A stretch of DNA of 64,000 nucleotides from CAYNJY01 sp964397755 (GTDB taxonomy: Bacteria; Patescibacteriota; Microgenomatia; UBA10105; UBA927), in the NCBI GenBank assembly GCA_964397755.1, contig CAYNJY010000005.1:1-64000 (forward strand), given 5' to 3'. The notes beneath the pieces were generated by a model that was given only the letters and a program-made list of their open reading frames with translations, had not been told where the DNA came from and did not search any database. Below, piece by piece: positions 43,894 through 52,285 of this stretch; the stretch's first letter is position 1; the number at the start of each line of letters is the position of its first letter. A program made the translations under genes and the position numbers.

Positions 43894-44592
43894 ATGAATC
43901 CTGACATTGCTATCATGGAGTTTCGTCCAGGTCCCGGTGGTGAGGAAGCCAAAATCTGGGCGGCCGACCTTATGCGCATGTACACGCGCTACGCGAATAT
44001 TCTCGGCTGGAAAGTGGAGCTGCTTGACGAAACAATCATCCGCATCAAGGGAAAAGCCGCCTTCAACAAACTTGCCTACGAAGCCGGCACCCACCGCGTC
44101 CAGCGGATTCCGGCAACCGAACGCTACGGCCGGATCCACACCTCAACGGCCACGGTCGCTGTATTGCCCGAGATACCTGAGGCTGAAGTTTCTATTCGGC
44201 CGGAAGAGCTCGAGTGGGAGTTTTTCCGCAGCGGCGGCAAGGGCGGCCAGAATGTCAATAAGGTGAGCTCTGCTTGCCGGATCCGGCATAAACCAACCGG
44301 CATCGTGGTCTCGGCCCAGACCGAGCGCGATCAGTACCAGAATCGTCAGGTAGCACTCTCTCTTCTTCGGGCTAAACTTTGGGAACTTGAGGAATTAAAA
44401 AGTGCGCAAGCGTTAAGCGATCAGCGAAGTGTTATCGGCCGCGGCATGCGGGCGGAAAAAATCCGCACGTATAACTACCCACAAAACCGCGTCACCGACC
44501 ACAGAATCGGCAAATCGTGGCACAATCTCGAGGATATCATCGATGGTAAACTCCACAAAGTTACTGACGCACTCACCCAAACCTCCTCGTAA
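43894..44592 (+). CDS. prfA: peptide chain release factor 1, lacking domain 1
   Basis: 232 residues against about 360 for typical RF1. It starts at IMEFRPGPGGEEAKIWAADL, where domain 2 begins, so the N-terminal helical domain is absent. The PxT codon-recognition motif is intact (HRVQRIPATERYGRIHTS), indicating UAA/UAG reading. The peptidyl-hydrolysis loop is SGGKGGQNVNKV with the GGQ. No upstream coding for the missing part: the preceding 75 bases are an octamer repeat. The short form may be lineage-typical. Confidence 0.85.
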   Translation: MNPDIAIMEFRPGPGGEEAKIWAADLMRMYTRYANILGWKVELLDETIIRIKGKAAFNKLAYEAGTHRVQRIPATERYGRIHTSTATVAVLPEIPEAEVSIRPEELEWEFFRSGGKGGQNVNKVSSACRIRHKPTGIVVSAQTERDQYQNRQVALSLLRAKLWELEELKSAQALSDQRSVIGRGMRAEKIRTYNYPQNRVTDHRIGKSWHNLEDIIDGKLHKVTDALTQTSS

Positions 44593-44603
44593 TCTCTTTC
44601 GCA

Positions 44604-44632
44604 TTGCAGAAATCATTTCCGGTTGGTAGAAT
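44604..44632 (+). promoter_or_regulatory. promoter TTGCAG-N17-TAGAAT for pckA
   Basis: 17-base spacing. Predicted UTR about 38 bases, unlike the leaderless genes around it. Confidence 0.6.
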
Positions 44633-44677
44633 GGCCCTAACTCTTGCCCACTCGGGTATGGTTCACAAAGCGAACAC

Positions 44678-46339
44678 ATGAGGCAGTCATCTCTCCTTAA
44701 ACTCGACCATTTTTTTGCTGAAGCCAGTGGCAAGATTATTAAGAATCCTCAAGTAGACGTCCTGCGTCGCGCCTCCCTCAAATCCGGGGAAACCAGCCTC
44801 GCCCGGCACAATCAACTGGTGTCGGTTACCCCCGAAGGAGAACGGGGAAGAAGTCCGGCAGACACGTATTTTGTGGATCGACCAGATGATCCAAACAGAG
44901 ATGAAGTCAACTGGGGTCCTCCAAACTTTCAGACACTTAGTCTAGACATATTTGAGGATCTCCTTGCTACAGCACTGAAGACACTGAAAGAATCTCCCTC
45001 CATCTACCACGCAGAAAAAACAGTCAATGCCGATCGTCGTTTTACCCACTGGATCTCGCTTTTAACCGACAGACCACTCACCGCGCTTTTTGCCAGAAAC
45101 ATGTTTCGCAAACCCACCGGCGACTCTGGCAGTGTCTTTAAAAATGGAAAGCCCCACACCCTCATTGTCTTGCCAAAGGCAAAGTTTGATCGCCGAGACG
45201 TGGGACTGCCGGCTATTGAAGGCAAAGATCCCGCACAGAGCTTTATCATCGCAACCGACATGCCACGCAAGGTCACCCTCGTTTTGGGCTTTGGCTACTT
45301 GGGACCGGTGAAAAAAGCAGTATTTACCCAAATGAGCTATGAATTGCCTCCCCATGGAGTGCTGCCCATGCACTGCTCCGCTAACGTGGGTAAGGGCGGT
45401 GATGTAGCACTCTTTTTTGGTCTCTCGGGCACAGGCAAAACAACCCTTTCCAACGATCCAGAACGATTCATGATCGGCGATGATGAACACGGGTGGAGCG
45501 ATTCCGGGGTCTTTAATATCGAGGGCGGCCAGTATCCCAAAATTGTGGGGCTGGATCCGGATCGGGAACCCATGCTCTACCGCGCGTTATTTGACATCAG
45601 AAGCCCACACACCTCTCCCGTTATCCTTGAAAATGTTTCAATGGATGAGGAGGGTGATGTCGACGTCCATAACACAGAACTTACAGAAAATTCCCGCGGC
45701 TCATTTCCCCTCACCCCGGAGTTTGTGCCAAACCTAATCGCCTCAGGCAATGGTGGTCATCCGAAGCATATTTTCTTCATAACCACGGATCTGGCTGGCG
45801 TGTTGCCACCCCTTGCTAAACTCACCACCGATCAGGCACTCCTGTGGTTTCTTTTGGGTCCCACGAGCCGTGTCGCCGGCACCGAAAAAGGAACCAAAGA
45901 ACCCAAACCTGTGTTTTCCCGCTTTTTCGGCGATCCGTTCATGCCGCTTCTGCCGGAAACGTACCTTGGGCTCTTTGAGCAAAAACTTACCACGCATAAA
46001 CCAACGGTTTGGCTTATCAACACAGGCTGGATTAATGGTCCGTACGGGCAGGGGAAACGCATACCCCTCGCCTATACCCGCGCACTCATAACAGAGGCGA
46101 TTTCCGGAGCTTTGGAAGACGGATCCTGGCGCACTGAACCATACATGGGCATTACTGTCCTTACGAGCGCGAGTGGCGTGCCAGATGAAATTCTTGATCC
46201 AAAAGCAGGGTGGAAAGACAACAATGCCTATGATACGCAGGCACGGACGTTCGTCGGCCAATTTATTGAGGCGTTCTACAGAGCTCAACCAGGAAGATTT
46301 CAAAAGAAATTGGAACAAGTACTGCCGAAGCGTCCGTAA
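44678..46339 (+). CDS. pckA: phosphoenolpyruvate carboxykinase (ATP)
   Basis: 553 residues. It interconverts oxaloacetate and PEP with ATP/ADP. P-loop FGLSGTGKTTLSND, metal-binding GDDEHGW, adenine-site RVAGTEKG and NTGWINGPYGQGKRI. Departures from the common family sequence include EGGQYPK for EGGCYAK. It could support PEP supply or ATP generation in a fermentative cell. Confidence 0.9.
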   Translation: MRQSSLLKLDHFFAEASGKIIKNPQVDVLRRASLKSGETSLARHNQLVSVTPEGERGRSPADTYFVDRPDDPNRDEVNWGPPNFQTLSLDIFEDLLATALKTLKESPSIYHAEKTVNADRRFTHWISLLTDRPLTALFARNMFRKPTGDSGSVFKNGKPHTLIVLPKAKFDRRDVGLPAIEGKDPAQSFIIATDMPRKVTLVLGFGYLGPVKKAVFTQMSYELPPHGVLPMHCSANVGKGGDVALFFGLSGTGKTTLSNDPERFMIGDDEHGWSDSGVFNIEGGQYPKIVGLDPDREPMLYRALFDIRSPHTSPVILENVSMDEEGDVDVHNTELTENSRGSFPLTPEFVPNLIASGNGGHPKHIFFITTDLAGVLPPLAKLTTDQALLWFLLGPTSRVAGTEKGTKEPKPVFSRFFGDPFMPLLPETYLGLFEQKLTTHKPTVWLINTGWINGPYGQGKRIPLAYTRALITEAISGALEDGSWRTEPYMGITVLTSASGVPDEILDPKAGWKDNNAYDTQARTFVGQFIEAFYRAQPGRFQKKLEQVLPKRP

Positions 46340-46340
46340 T

Positions 46341-47510
46341 TTAGTCTTCTTGACTGCCGAGGGTAACCGTCAGGGATAGTTCGCGGCCGTCTCTCCAGAC
46401 AGTGAGGGTCACCGTATCGCCGACCTTCTTCCTGCTTATCCCTTTGGCAAGGTCGTTGCCCTCGGTAATCCGTACACCATCGATTTTAGTGATGATATCT
46501 TCCGGCTTAATTCCGGCTTTCTCTGCCGGGCTGCCGGAAACGACGTCAACCACGTAGGCGCCTTCGGGAACTTCGTTGAGGACGGAGAGCGCTCGCGTCA
46601 CCATGCGATACTGAACGCCCAAGAACGGACGGTTGAATTGGCCGGTGGCGTTAAAGTTGACAAGGGCATCGCGGACGACGTTAATGGGAATCGCAAAGCC
46701 AATGTTTTCTCCTCCAGAAGCAACGGCGGTATTGACACCGATCACTTGACCGCTGGAGTTGAGGAGCGGGCCGCCGGAGTTTCCCGGGTTGATCGCCGCG
46801 TCGGTTTGGATCACGTTGTCAAGCTTCTCAACGTACCCTTCAAACGGGCTGCCTGCCGTAATACCCCGGCCGACACCGGAGATCACTCCCTTCGTCACGG
46901 TATGGCGAAACTCGCCAAGTGCCGTCCCGATGGCAATTGCCATTTGCCCGACTTTTATGTTGTCCGAATCGCCCATGTCAACAGGCTTGAGTCCGCCGGC
47001 TGGCGGATTGATCTTGACGATGGCCACGTCGTTTGTCGGATCGCGGTAGATTTTCACGACATCGTGCGAGGTGCCGTCTTTGGTGATCACGCGGTACGTG
47101 GCGTCCGGGTCGGAAACCACGTGCTTGTTGGAAACGATAAGCCCGTCGCTTGAGACGATGAAGCCGCTCCCTATATCCTGCTCGAGTTTCTGGGTTCTGC
47201 CTGGCTGGCGGCGGAACGGGCCGAAGGGGTCAAAGGGGTCAAATTCAAAAATGTCTCCAGTTCTGCGGGTTTTTGATATACCAACCGTGACGACCGACGG
47301 CGACACCTTCTCAACCACATCGATGACCACTGATTCTTCAGCTACGACCCGGACTTTTTCGCCGCTGGGCGCTAGTGTCTGTGGAACTGCCGGTAGTTTG
47401 AAAGCGCGGTTTAAAAAGACCCAGTTGAACCTGAAAGCCCCCGAGCTGACAATGCCGCCCAACACTAATGCTAGTACCGCTATCAACAGGAGTAGTTTCT
47501 TCGCGTTCAT
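46341..47510 (-). CDS. HtrA/DegP-like trypsin-type serine protease with PDZ domain
   Basis: 389 residues. N-terminal signal anchor (LLLLIAVLALVLGGIVSSG). Catalytic triad His in SNKHVVSD, Asp in TNDVAIVKI and Ser in NPGNSGGPLLNS. One C-terminal PDZ domain (GSPAEKAGIKPEDIITKIDG). Envelope protein quality control. It converges with pckA and lies downstream of a ctp protease on the same strand. Confidence 0.93.
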   Translation of the reverse strand: MNAKKLLLLIAVLALVLGGIVSSGAFRFNWVFLNRAFKLPAVPQTLAPSGEKVRVVAEESVVIDVVEKVSPSVVTVGISKTRRTGDIFEFDPFDPFGPFRRQPGRTQKLEQDIGSGFIVSSDGLIVSNKHVVSDPDATYRVITKDGTSHDVVKIYRDPTNDVAIVKINPPAGGLKPVDMGDSDNIKVGQMAIAIGTALGEFRHTVTKGVISGVGRGITAGSPFEGYVEKLDNVIQTDAAINPGNSGGPLLNSSGQVIGVNTAVASGGENIGFAIPINVVRDALVNFNATGQFNRPFLGVQYRMVTRALSVLNEVPEGAYVVDVVSGSPAEKAGIKPEDIITKIDGVRITEGNDLAKGISRKKVGDTVTLTVWRDGRELSLTVTLGSQED

Positions 47511-47551
47511 AACGTTTTGAACTTGGAATTTAGTGCTTAGGATTTCTGCTT

Positions 47552-48829
47552 CTATTTTAGAAGCAGTTCTATCGCTTTGGCAAGCTGGGCGTCGCGGCTA
47601 GCTTCCGGCGGATCGTCAAGCTTTATCTCGACATTTGGTGCTACGCCAACTTTGCTGATTGAGTCGCCTTTGGGGAGGAGCCACTTGCCCGTCGTGATGT
47701 GGAGCCCCGCGCCCTCAGACAGATCAAACGGCGTCTGAACCGAGCCTTTGCCAAACGTCACTTCCCCAACTATGACCGCGCGCTTGTAGTCTTTAAGCGC
47801 ACCGGCCACAATCTCAGCAGCTGAGGCGCTGCCTTTATTGACAAGGACCACCATAGGAATGTCAAAAAGTGTTCCTTTTCTATTGACACGAAAGTCCTCC
47901 TTCGTCCCGTCGCTATTGACTTGGGAAACGACAACGCCGCTTCGCAGAAACTCACTCGCGATAAACACCGACCCGTCAAGGTACCCGCCGGGATTGTTGC
48001 GAAGATCGAATACGAGCCCCTTGAGTAAGCCATTGGCACGCTGGGCTGCCACGATTTCAGCCACTGCCTTACCCCAGTCTTCATTCGTGTGTTCACCGAA
48101 GCGGGAGAGCCGGAGGTAGGCGACTTTCCCTGGAAGTTTCACAAGGTCAGGGAATGAGGCGATTTCGTCAATGTCGGATGCCTTCTTCACCCACGTCTCT
48201 ACCGACGGCACGGTGATCGTACCTCTAATAATGGCGATCTCGGACGGCTTGGCGGCATTCTCGTGCAGGATGCTTAAGCGCACTTCGGTCCCTTTCGGAC
48301 CGCGGATTTTCGTCACTGCCTGCGGCACGGTCCAGCCTGCAGTGTCCTCATCATTGACCTTCAGGATGTAGTCGCCCGGACGAATCCCTGCTTCCGCAGC
48401 CGGGGTTCCCTTAAGCGGCGCGACGACGATAACCCGTCCGTCTTTGATCCCAAGCTGCGCGCCGATTCCTTCAAACTCGCCCCCCAAGTCTTCTTTGAAC
48501 TCCTTGTTTTCTTTGGGTGGCAAAAACGCTGTGTATGGATCGCCAAGAGATGAAACCATGCCGGTGATCGCGCCGTAGACCATTTTCTTGGCGTCAAGCG
48601 CTGCGGGCTCGATGTAGTTCCTCCGAAGCCTTTCCCAGACGTCCCAGAAGAGAGCCAAATCAAGGGTGCTCGTCGCGGGCGGATTTGGGTTAACCAGAGA
48701 TGTATACCTGCCGGAGAGAGCAGGGAGCGTTCGTTTTTCGCCAAGTCTATAGCCGGCGGCGAATATAAGGATGAGGATCGCGAGGGCGAGAACGGAGTTT
48801 CTTATTTTCGAAAACGGCAGGCTCTTCAT
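47552..48829 (-). CDS. C-terminal processing peptidase (S41)
   Basis: 425 residues. N-terminal membrane helix (SVLALAILILIFAAGYRLG), PDZ domain (GIRPGDYILKVNDEDTAGW), FDLRNNPGGYLDGSV, and the Ser-Lys dyad Ser in NKGSASAAEIVAGAL and Lys in FGKGSVQTPFDL. Processes or degrades envelope proteins by their C-termini. Seven bases downstream of rpsR. Confidence 0.93.
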   Translation of the reverse strand: MKSLPFSKIRNSVLALAILILIFAAGYRLGEKRTLPALSGRYTSLVNPNPPATSTLDLALFWDVWERLRRNYIEPAALDAKKMVYGAITGMVSSLGDPYTAFLPPKENKEFKEDLGGEFEGIGAQLGIKDGRVIVVAPLKGTPAAEAGIRPGDYILKVNDEDTAGWTVPQAVTKIRGPKGTEVRLSILHENAAKPSEIAIIRGTITVPSVETWVKKASDIDEIASFPDLVKLPGKVAYLRLSRFGEHTNEDWGKAVAEIVAAQRANGLLKGLVFDLRNNPGGYLDGSVFIASEFLRSGVVVSQVNSDGTKEDFRVNRKGTLFDIPMVVLVNKGSASAAEIVAGALKDYKRAVIVGEVTFGKGSVQTPFDLSEGAGLHITTGKWLLPKGDSISKVGVAPNVEIKLDDPPEASRDAQLAKAIELLLK

Positions 48830-48835
48830 ACCACG

Positions 48836-49078
48836 CTAGGCTCGTACCACGAACGGCAGAAGCGCGACGTGACGCGCGCGCTTGATTGCAAGCGTAACTC
48901 GTCTCTGGTGTTTGCTGCAAAGCCCTGTCTGCGATTTTGCTAAGATTTTTCCGCGTTCCGTCAGGTACTTGTAGAGCACACTCGCTTCTTTATGCTCCGG
49001 TTCGGTCTTGGTGTTGCAGAAACTACAGTTTTTCTGTACTGGCCTGGGTTTTCGTATCGTTCTACTTGTTCGTTTCAT
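48836..49078 (-). CDS. rpsR: 30S ribosomal protein bS18
   Basis: 80 residues. A zinc-type N-terminus with CSFC precedes the conserved YKYLTERGKILAKSQTG and the C-terminal RRVTLAIKRARHVALLPF. Third gene of rpsF-ssb-rpsR; no rplI (bL9) follows, consistent with the bL9 loss reported in Microgenomates. Confidence 0.96.
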   Translation of the reverse strand: MKRTSRTIRKPRPVQKNCSFCNTKTEPEHKEASVLYKYLTERGKILAKSQTGLCSKHQRRVTLAIKRARHVALLPFVVRA

Positions 49079-49081
49079 ATG

Positions 49082-49618
49082 TTAAAAGGGTATATCGTCG
49101 GGATTGACGTCTCCCGTCATCTGTTTCGGAAGCTCAACGGAAGCTTCATCTTTCTTCTCGTCAGTCGCTTGCTTTTTCTTTCCACTCGCGCCAGAGTCGT
49201 CAGTCGGGGTCGGTGCCGGGCCTTGGGCCTTCGTGTCGGCCGGCATGGCTTCAATCTCTTCCCCGCCGACTGAGACGGGTCGTTTTGAATCAAGGAGGAT
49301 CATATCTTCAATCACTATCTCGGTTGAGCTTCGCTGCGAGCCGTCCTGCTGCTGCCATGTAGATGTCCGAAGTCGTCCCTCAACGAATACCTTCCGCCCT
49401 TTGGTCAGAAGCTGGCTACAAAGTTCCGCAAGCTTGTTCCACGAAACCACCCGGTGAAACTCTGTCTCTTCTTTGCGCTCACCGGATTCTGTGGTCCACG
49501 AGCGGTTCGTCGCAATTCCAATGGTGCAGACAGCCGCGCCGCTCGGCGTATAGCGAAGCTCCGGATCGCGCGTTAAATTCCCGATGAGCATAACTTTATT
49601 GAGACTTCGTGCGGACAT
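49082..49618 (-). CDS. ssb: single-stranded DNA-binding protein
   Basis: 178 residues. OB fold start LNKVMLIGNLTRDPELRYTP, then EFHRVVSWNKLAELC and KGRKVFVEGRLRTSTW. Disordered Gly/Pro/Lys linker and an acidic tip ending NPDDIPF, the usual protein-recruiting tail. Confidence 0.96.
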   Translation of the reverse strand: MSARSLNKVMLIGNLTRDPELRYTPSGAAVCTIGIATNRSWTTESGERKEETEFHRVVSWNKLAELCSQLLTKGRKVFVEGRLRTSTWQQQDGSQRSSTEIVIEDMILLDSKRPVSVGGEEIEAMPADTKAQGPAPTPTDDSGASGKKKQATDEKKDEASVELPKQMTGDVNPDDIPF

Positions 49619-49640
49619 AGTCTGTACCCCCCTCTTTCTT

Positions 49641-49934
49641 TTACTCTTTTTTCGTCAAAAGAAATCGGAGAACCTGCTCGCTCTGCCGTGACCGTTTTTC
49701 CAATTCTGCCACAGACAGGCCGTTTCCTTCAAGTTTCACGAGGAAATAGTGTCCTTCTGTCTGATTTTGTATGGGGTATGCGAGAGGCTTTTTCCCTAAA
49801 GAAGTATGCTCGCTGACGCTCACTGTATCACCAACAAGTTTTTGCACAAGTTCCAGCCGTTGCGTTTCGTTGTCCGCTTCAAAATCTGAACGGACCACAA
49901 GCATGAGCTCATACGTTCGCTTCATGGCTGTCAT
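49641..49934 (-). CDS. rpsF: 30S ribosomal protein bS6
   Basis: 97 residues. Core strands YELMLVVRSDFEA, KKPLAYPIQNQTEGHYFLVK and the final helix region. Start either MTAMKRTYE (49934) or the inner Met at 49925. First gene of the operon with ssb and rpsR. Confidence 0.94.
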   Translation of the reverse strand: MTAMKRTYELMLVVRSDFEADNETQRLELVQKLVGDTVSVSEHTSLGKKPLAYPIQNQTEGHYFLVKLEGNGLSVAELEKRSRQSEQVLRFLLTKKE

Positions 49935-49976
49935 AATAGCACGGATAGAGTAAGTGTGACAAGTGAGAAATGAAGG

Positions 49977-50909
49977 CTACGAGCCGACTCTACATTCGAT
50001 AACATCCCCATCCCGTACGACGTAGTCCCTTCCTTCAAGCCGAATTTTCCCTTGCTCCCGCGCGTGCATCCAACTGCCAAGAGACAGAAGCTCGTCAACC
50101 GAAATCACCTCGGCTTTGATAAAATGCACGGCGAAATCAGTGTGAACCACGGCGGAGGCCCCGAGGGCGGTTTCTCCGGACCGAAGGGCCCATGCGCGCG
50201 TCTCCCGGCCGCCTTTAATGGTATAGAAGGTGATAAAACCCAAGAGCTTATACGCTTCCTTCACAAGCTTCTCTAGTCCACTCTCACCGAGGCCCACCGA
50301 GGCAAGGAGCTCTCGGCGCTCCTCCTGAGAAAGGTCGGAGAGTTCCTCCTCAAGCTTGGCAGCAACCGCTAGAACCGGCGCGGGAGCGGCTGCCTCCTTC
50401 ATGTTGCTCACGAGCAGAGAGCTCTGACCCAGCTCCTTTTCTCCGACATTGACGACATAGAGCGTCGGCTTCCCGGTGATGCCACCAAAAGTCAGCTCCT
50501 TATTCACGATGTCAATATCTTCTTTCATCTGATTGGGTACGCTTGCCTGCTCCGAGGGGTGCGGGTGGGGAACATGTTCGTCAATGAACGCCCGCACCAC
50601 GTGCACGACCGCGTCAACTTCGCGGATTTTGGCAAGGAACTGATTGCCCAAACCCTCACCCTGTGAGGCGCCCTGGACGAGGCCGGCAATATCAATGAAC
50701 GTCACCGTCGCGGGCGTGGTTTTCTCTGGTTTCACGAGGTCAGAAAGCTTGGCGAGTTTTACATCCGGCACTGCGACGACGGCTTCGTGAGGCTCGATCG
50801 TGGTAAACGGATACGCCGCGGTCGGACTCAACCGCCGCGCCGCCAGCGCATTAAACAGCGTGGATTTGCCAGCGTTAGGAAGTCCAACGATGCCGACTCG
50901 TACGTTCAT
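49977..50909 (-). CDS. ychF: YchF/OLA1-type ATPase, reduced helical domain
   Basis: About 310 residues versus about 363 in E. coli. G1 GLPNAGKSTLFNAL, G2/G3 region FIDIAGLVQGASQGEGLGN and the ATP-specific G4 NVGE are present, and the C-terminal TGS domain is intact (RDYVVRDGDVIECRV). The coiled-coil A-domain normally between the second helix block and strand KPT is essentially missing: NKELTFGGITGKPTLYVVNV. The true start is 50909; upstream lies a duplicated start fragment. Confidence 0.92.
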   Translation of the reverse strand: MNVRVGIVGLPNAGKSTLFNALAARRLSPTAAYPFTTIEPHEAVVAVPDVKLAKLSDLVKPEKTTPATVTFIDIAGLVQGASQGEGLGNQFLAKIREVDAVVHVVRAFIDEHVPHPHPSEQASVPNQMKEDIDIVNKELTFGGITGKPTLYVVNVGEKELGQSSLLVSNMKEAAAPAPVLAVAAKLEEELSDLSQEERRELLASVGLGESGLEKLVKEAYKLLGFITFYTIKGGRETRAWALRSGETALGASAVVHTDFAVHFIKAEVISVDELLSLGSWMHAREQGKIRLEGRDYVVRDGDVIECRVGS

Positions 50910-51055
50910 ATGGAGACGAGAAACAAACGATCTAAATAGGACTGCGCAGTCCCGTAGTTGCGACACCGTGACGCGTGGATGTAGACCACGGGAACGGCGA
51001 GCATACTACTGGGGCCAGCGTTAGGAAGTCCAACGATGCCAACAGTCAAGCTCAT
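50906..51055 (-). pseudogene. duplicated ychF 5' end (49-residue ORF overlapping ychF start)
   Basis: The ATG at 51055 opens MSLTVGIVGLPNAG, which is the usual YchF N-terminus, but the P-loop Lys-Ser is replaced (NAGPSSM). The ORF then runs through unrelated sequence and stops with TGA overlapping the ychF ATG (ATGA). The matching nucleotide block (51015-51040) repeats 50873-50898 almost exactly. It is a relic of duplication or recombination that may now act as a translated leader. Confidence 0.6.
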
Positions 51056-51160
51056 GTACGAATTGTATCATGGGAAAAGACGCGAGGGTAGGTTTCCTTT
51101 GGCTTGTCTCAACAGTCTATCTAAATTCAAAGCTTAGTTTTAAATTTACTGAGTTGGTAA

Positions 51161-51186
51161 TGCCTATTTTGGAGCCAAAATAGGCA
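51161..51186. repeat. 10-bp perfect hairpin
   Basis: tgcctatttt/aaaataggca around a 6-base loop, in the intergenic region between ychF and the next gene. No T run beyond the stem itself. Confidence 0.6.
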
Positions 51187-51190
51187 TATA

Positions 51191-51312
51191 CTACCCACCA
51201 GCGTGGTTGTACCCAAATTCACACTCAAGCTTCTTCAGCAACGCGCCAACATTGGTCTTCTGAAGCATCTGCCGGAGCTTCGCGTCACGATAGGACTTCC
51301 CTGTCGGCACGA
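51191..51312 (-). pseudogene. C-terminal coding remnant of unknown gene
   Basis: An open minus-strand frame (VPTGKSYRDAKLRQMLQKTN, then VGALLKKLECEFGYNHAGG-stop) with protein-like composition but no start of its own. Its upstream side is occupied by the inverted-repeat element at 51313. It may be the tail of a gene cut by that element. Confidence 0.4.
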
Positions 51313-51454
51313 CCAGGGTCAGACCTCGATTTGGTTGTCTGGACAATCTAGTCAGATACCATAGCGCGCTCTCCTTTCTTATCTAGACGTTCTTTAGATA
51401 ACACCTATGGTATCTAGCTAGCGCGTTCTAACAGGAAAATCAAGGTCTGACCCT
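51313..51454. mobile_element. 142-base element with terminal inverted repeats (copy 2)
   Basis: Left end ccagggtcagacctcgat, right end atcaaggtctgaccct, the same ends as the element at 16540-16727. The interior is different but equally palindromic: gataccatag/ctatggtatc (51355-51364, 51405-51414) and ttatcta/tagataa (51379-51385, 51395-51401). The right end again touches a stop codon, that of the membrane protein at 51455. Confidence 0.7.
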
Positions 51455-51730
51455 CTACTTTTTCTGCGCGGCAAGGTGTTTGTTTGAGGTTTTGATTTCG
51501 GCGTGGACGTAATAGAGCGCCGCTAGGATGGCAACCGAAAGATAAACGGTCCAGATAGGCAGATCGTAGTAGTCGGTACAGGGCGCACCGGTAATAGGTA
51601 AAAACACCGTGCAGATCCCCTTGTACGCTGCGCTGTCGAGGTTGAGAAGGTCGACCGCGCCGACAACCACGAAGAGCGCGAGGAGAAAAAACGACAGCGA
51701 GTGTTGGGCAACCAATCGCGATCCGCGCAT
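51455..51730 (-). CDS. small membrane protein with two helices
   Basis: 91 residues. Helices SLSFFLLALFVVVGAVDLLN and IWTVYLSVAILAALYYVHAE are linked by an exposed loop with two Cys (GICTVFLPITGAPCTDYYD), possibly a disulfide. Basic C-terminus. No family recognised. Confidence 0.55.
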   Translation of the reverse strand: MRGSRLVAQHSLSFFLLALFVVVGAVDLLNLDSAAYKGICTVFLPITGAPCTDYYDLPIWTVYLSVAILAALYYVHAEIKTSNKHLAAQKK

Positions 51731-51859
51731 ACTTCTTTATCTTACCACATGTCGCCTCGGAAAAAGTCAAGAGGTTGGTCCCTCACCCCACGCCGCACTA
51801 ATTGCCTATTTTTTTCTAAAATAGACTATACGCTCAATGTTAAACCACGATCCCCTTTC

Positions 51860-51889
51860 TTGACAGGAATATAGCTAACGTGGAACAAT
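51860..51889 (+). promoter_or_regulatory. promoter TTGACA-N18-AACAAT
   Basis: Perfect -35 and a -10-like box 6 bases before the ATG at 51896; leaderless. Confidence 0.65.
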
Positions 51890-51895
51890 GGGAGC

Positions 51896-52285
51896 ATGAA
51901 GAAGAAAGCGCCGGCGAGTTTCTTTCTTTTTGCGGCAAGCGTCGGATTCATCGTCGTTGCCCTCTTTACCACCTTTCTTATTAATACCAACAAAGAAAGC
52001 CCGGCTGATATCCGCGCGAAAGCAGGAGTCTTGGCAACGCTCAAGTACGAAGGCCTGGTCGTGTCGGTCGACGATGTCAACGGGACAGTTACGATAGACA
52101 GCTTGACGTTGAGTGACGAGAGCCGAAGCGGTGCAAAAAAGAACCTCGGCCGCTGGGTCGTCACTGCTCCGCCGCAATTTAACCTAGTTTCCGCCTCCAC
52201 CGGGACCAAGGTCAAGCTCACTATAGACCCGAAAACATTTGATATAGCAAGGAAGACCCTTACCGCAAAAGAAATAACGCGATAA
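51896..52285 (+). CDS. small secreted or anchored protein
   Basis: 129 residues. A basic N-terminus and one helix (SFFLFAASVGFIVVALFTTF) precede a beta-rich domain (VVSVDDVNGTVTIDSLTLSD, LVSASTGTKVKLTI). Probably envelope-exposed. Function unknown. The only plus-strand gene in this part; converges with the S51-like gene with no gap. Confidence 0.6.
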   Translation: MKKKAPASFFLFAASVGFIVVALFTTFLINTNKESPADIRAKAGVLATLKYEGLVVSVDDVNGTVTIDSLTLSDESRSGAKKNLGRWVVTAPPQFNLVSASTGTKVKLTIDPKTFDIARKTLTAKEITR

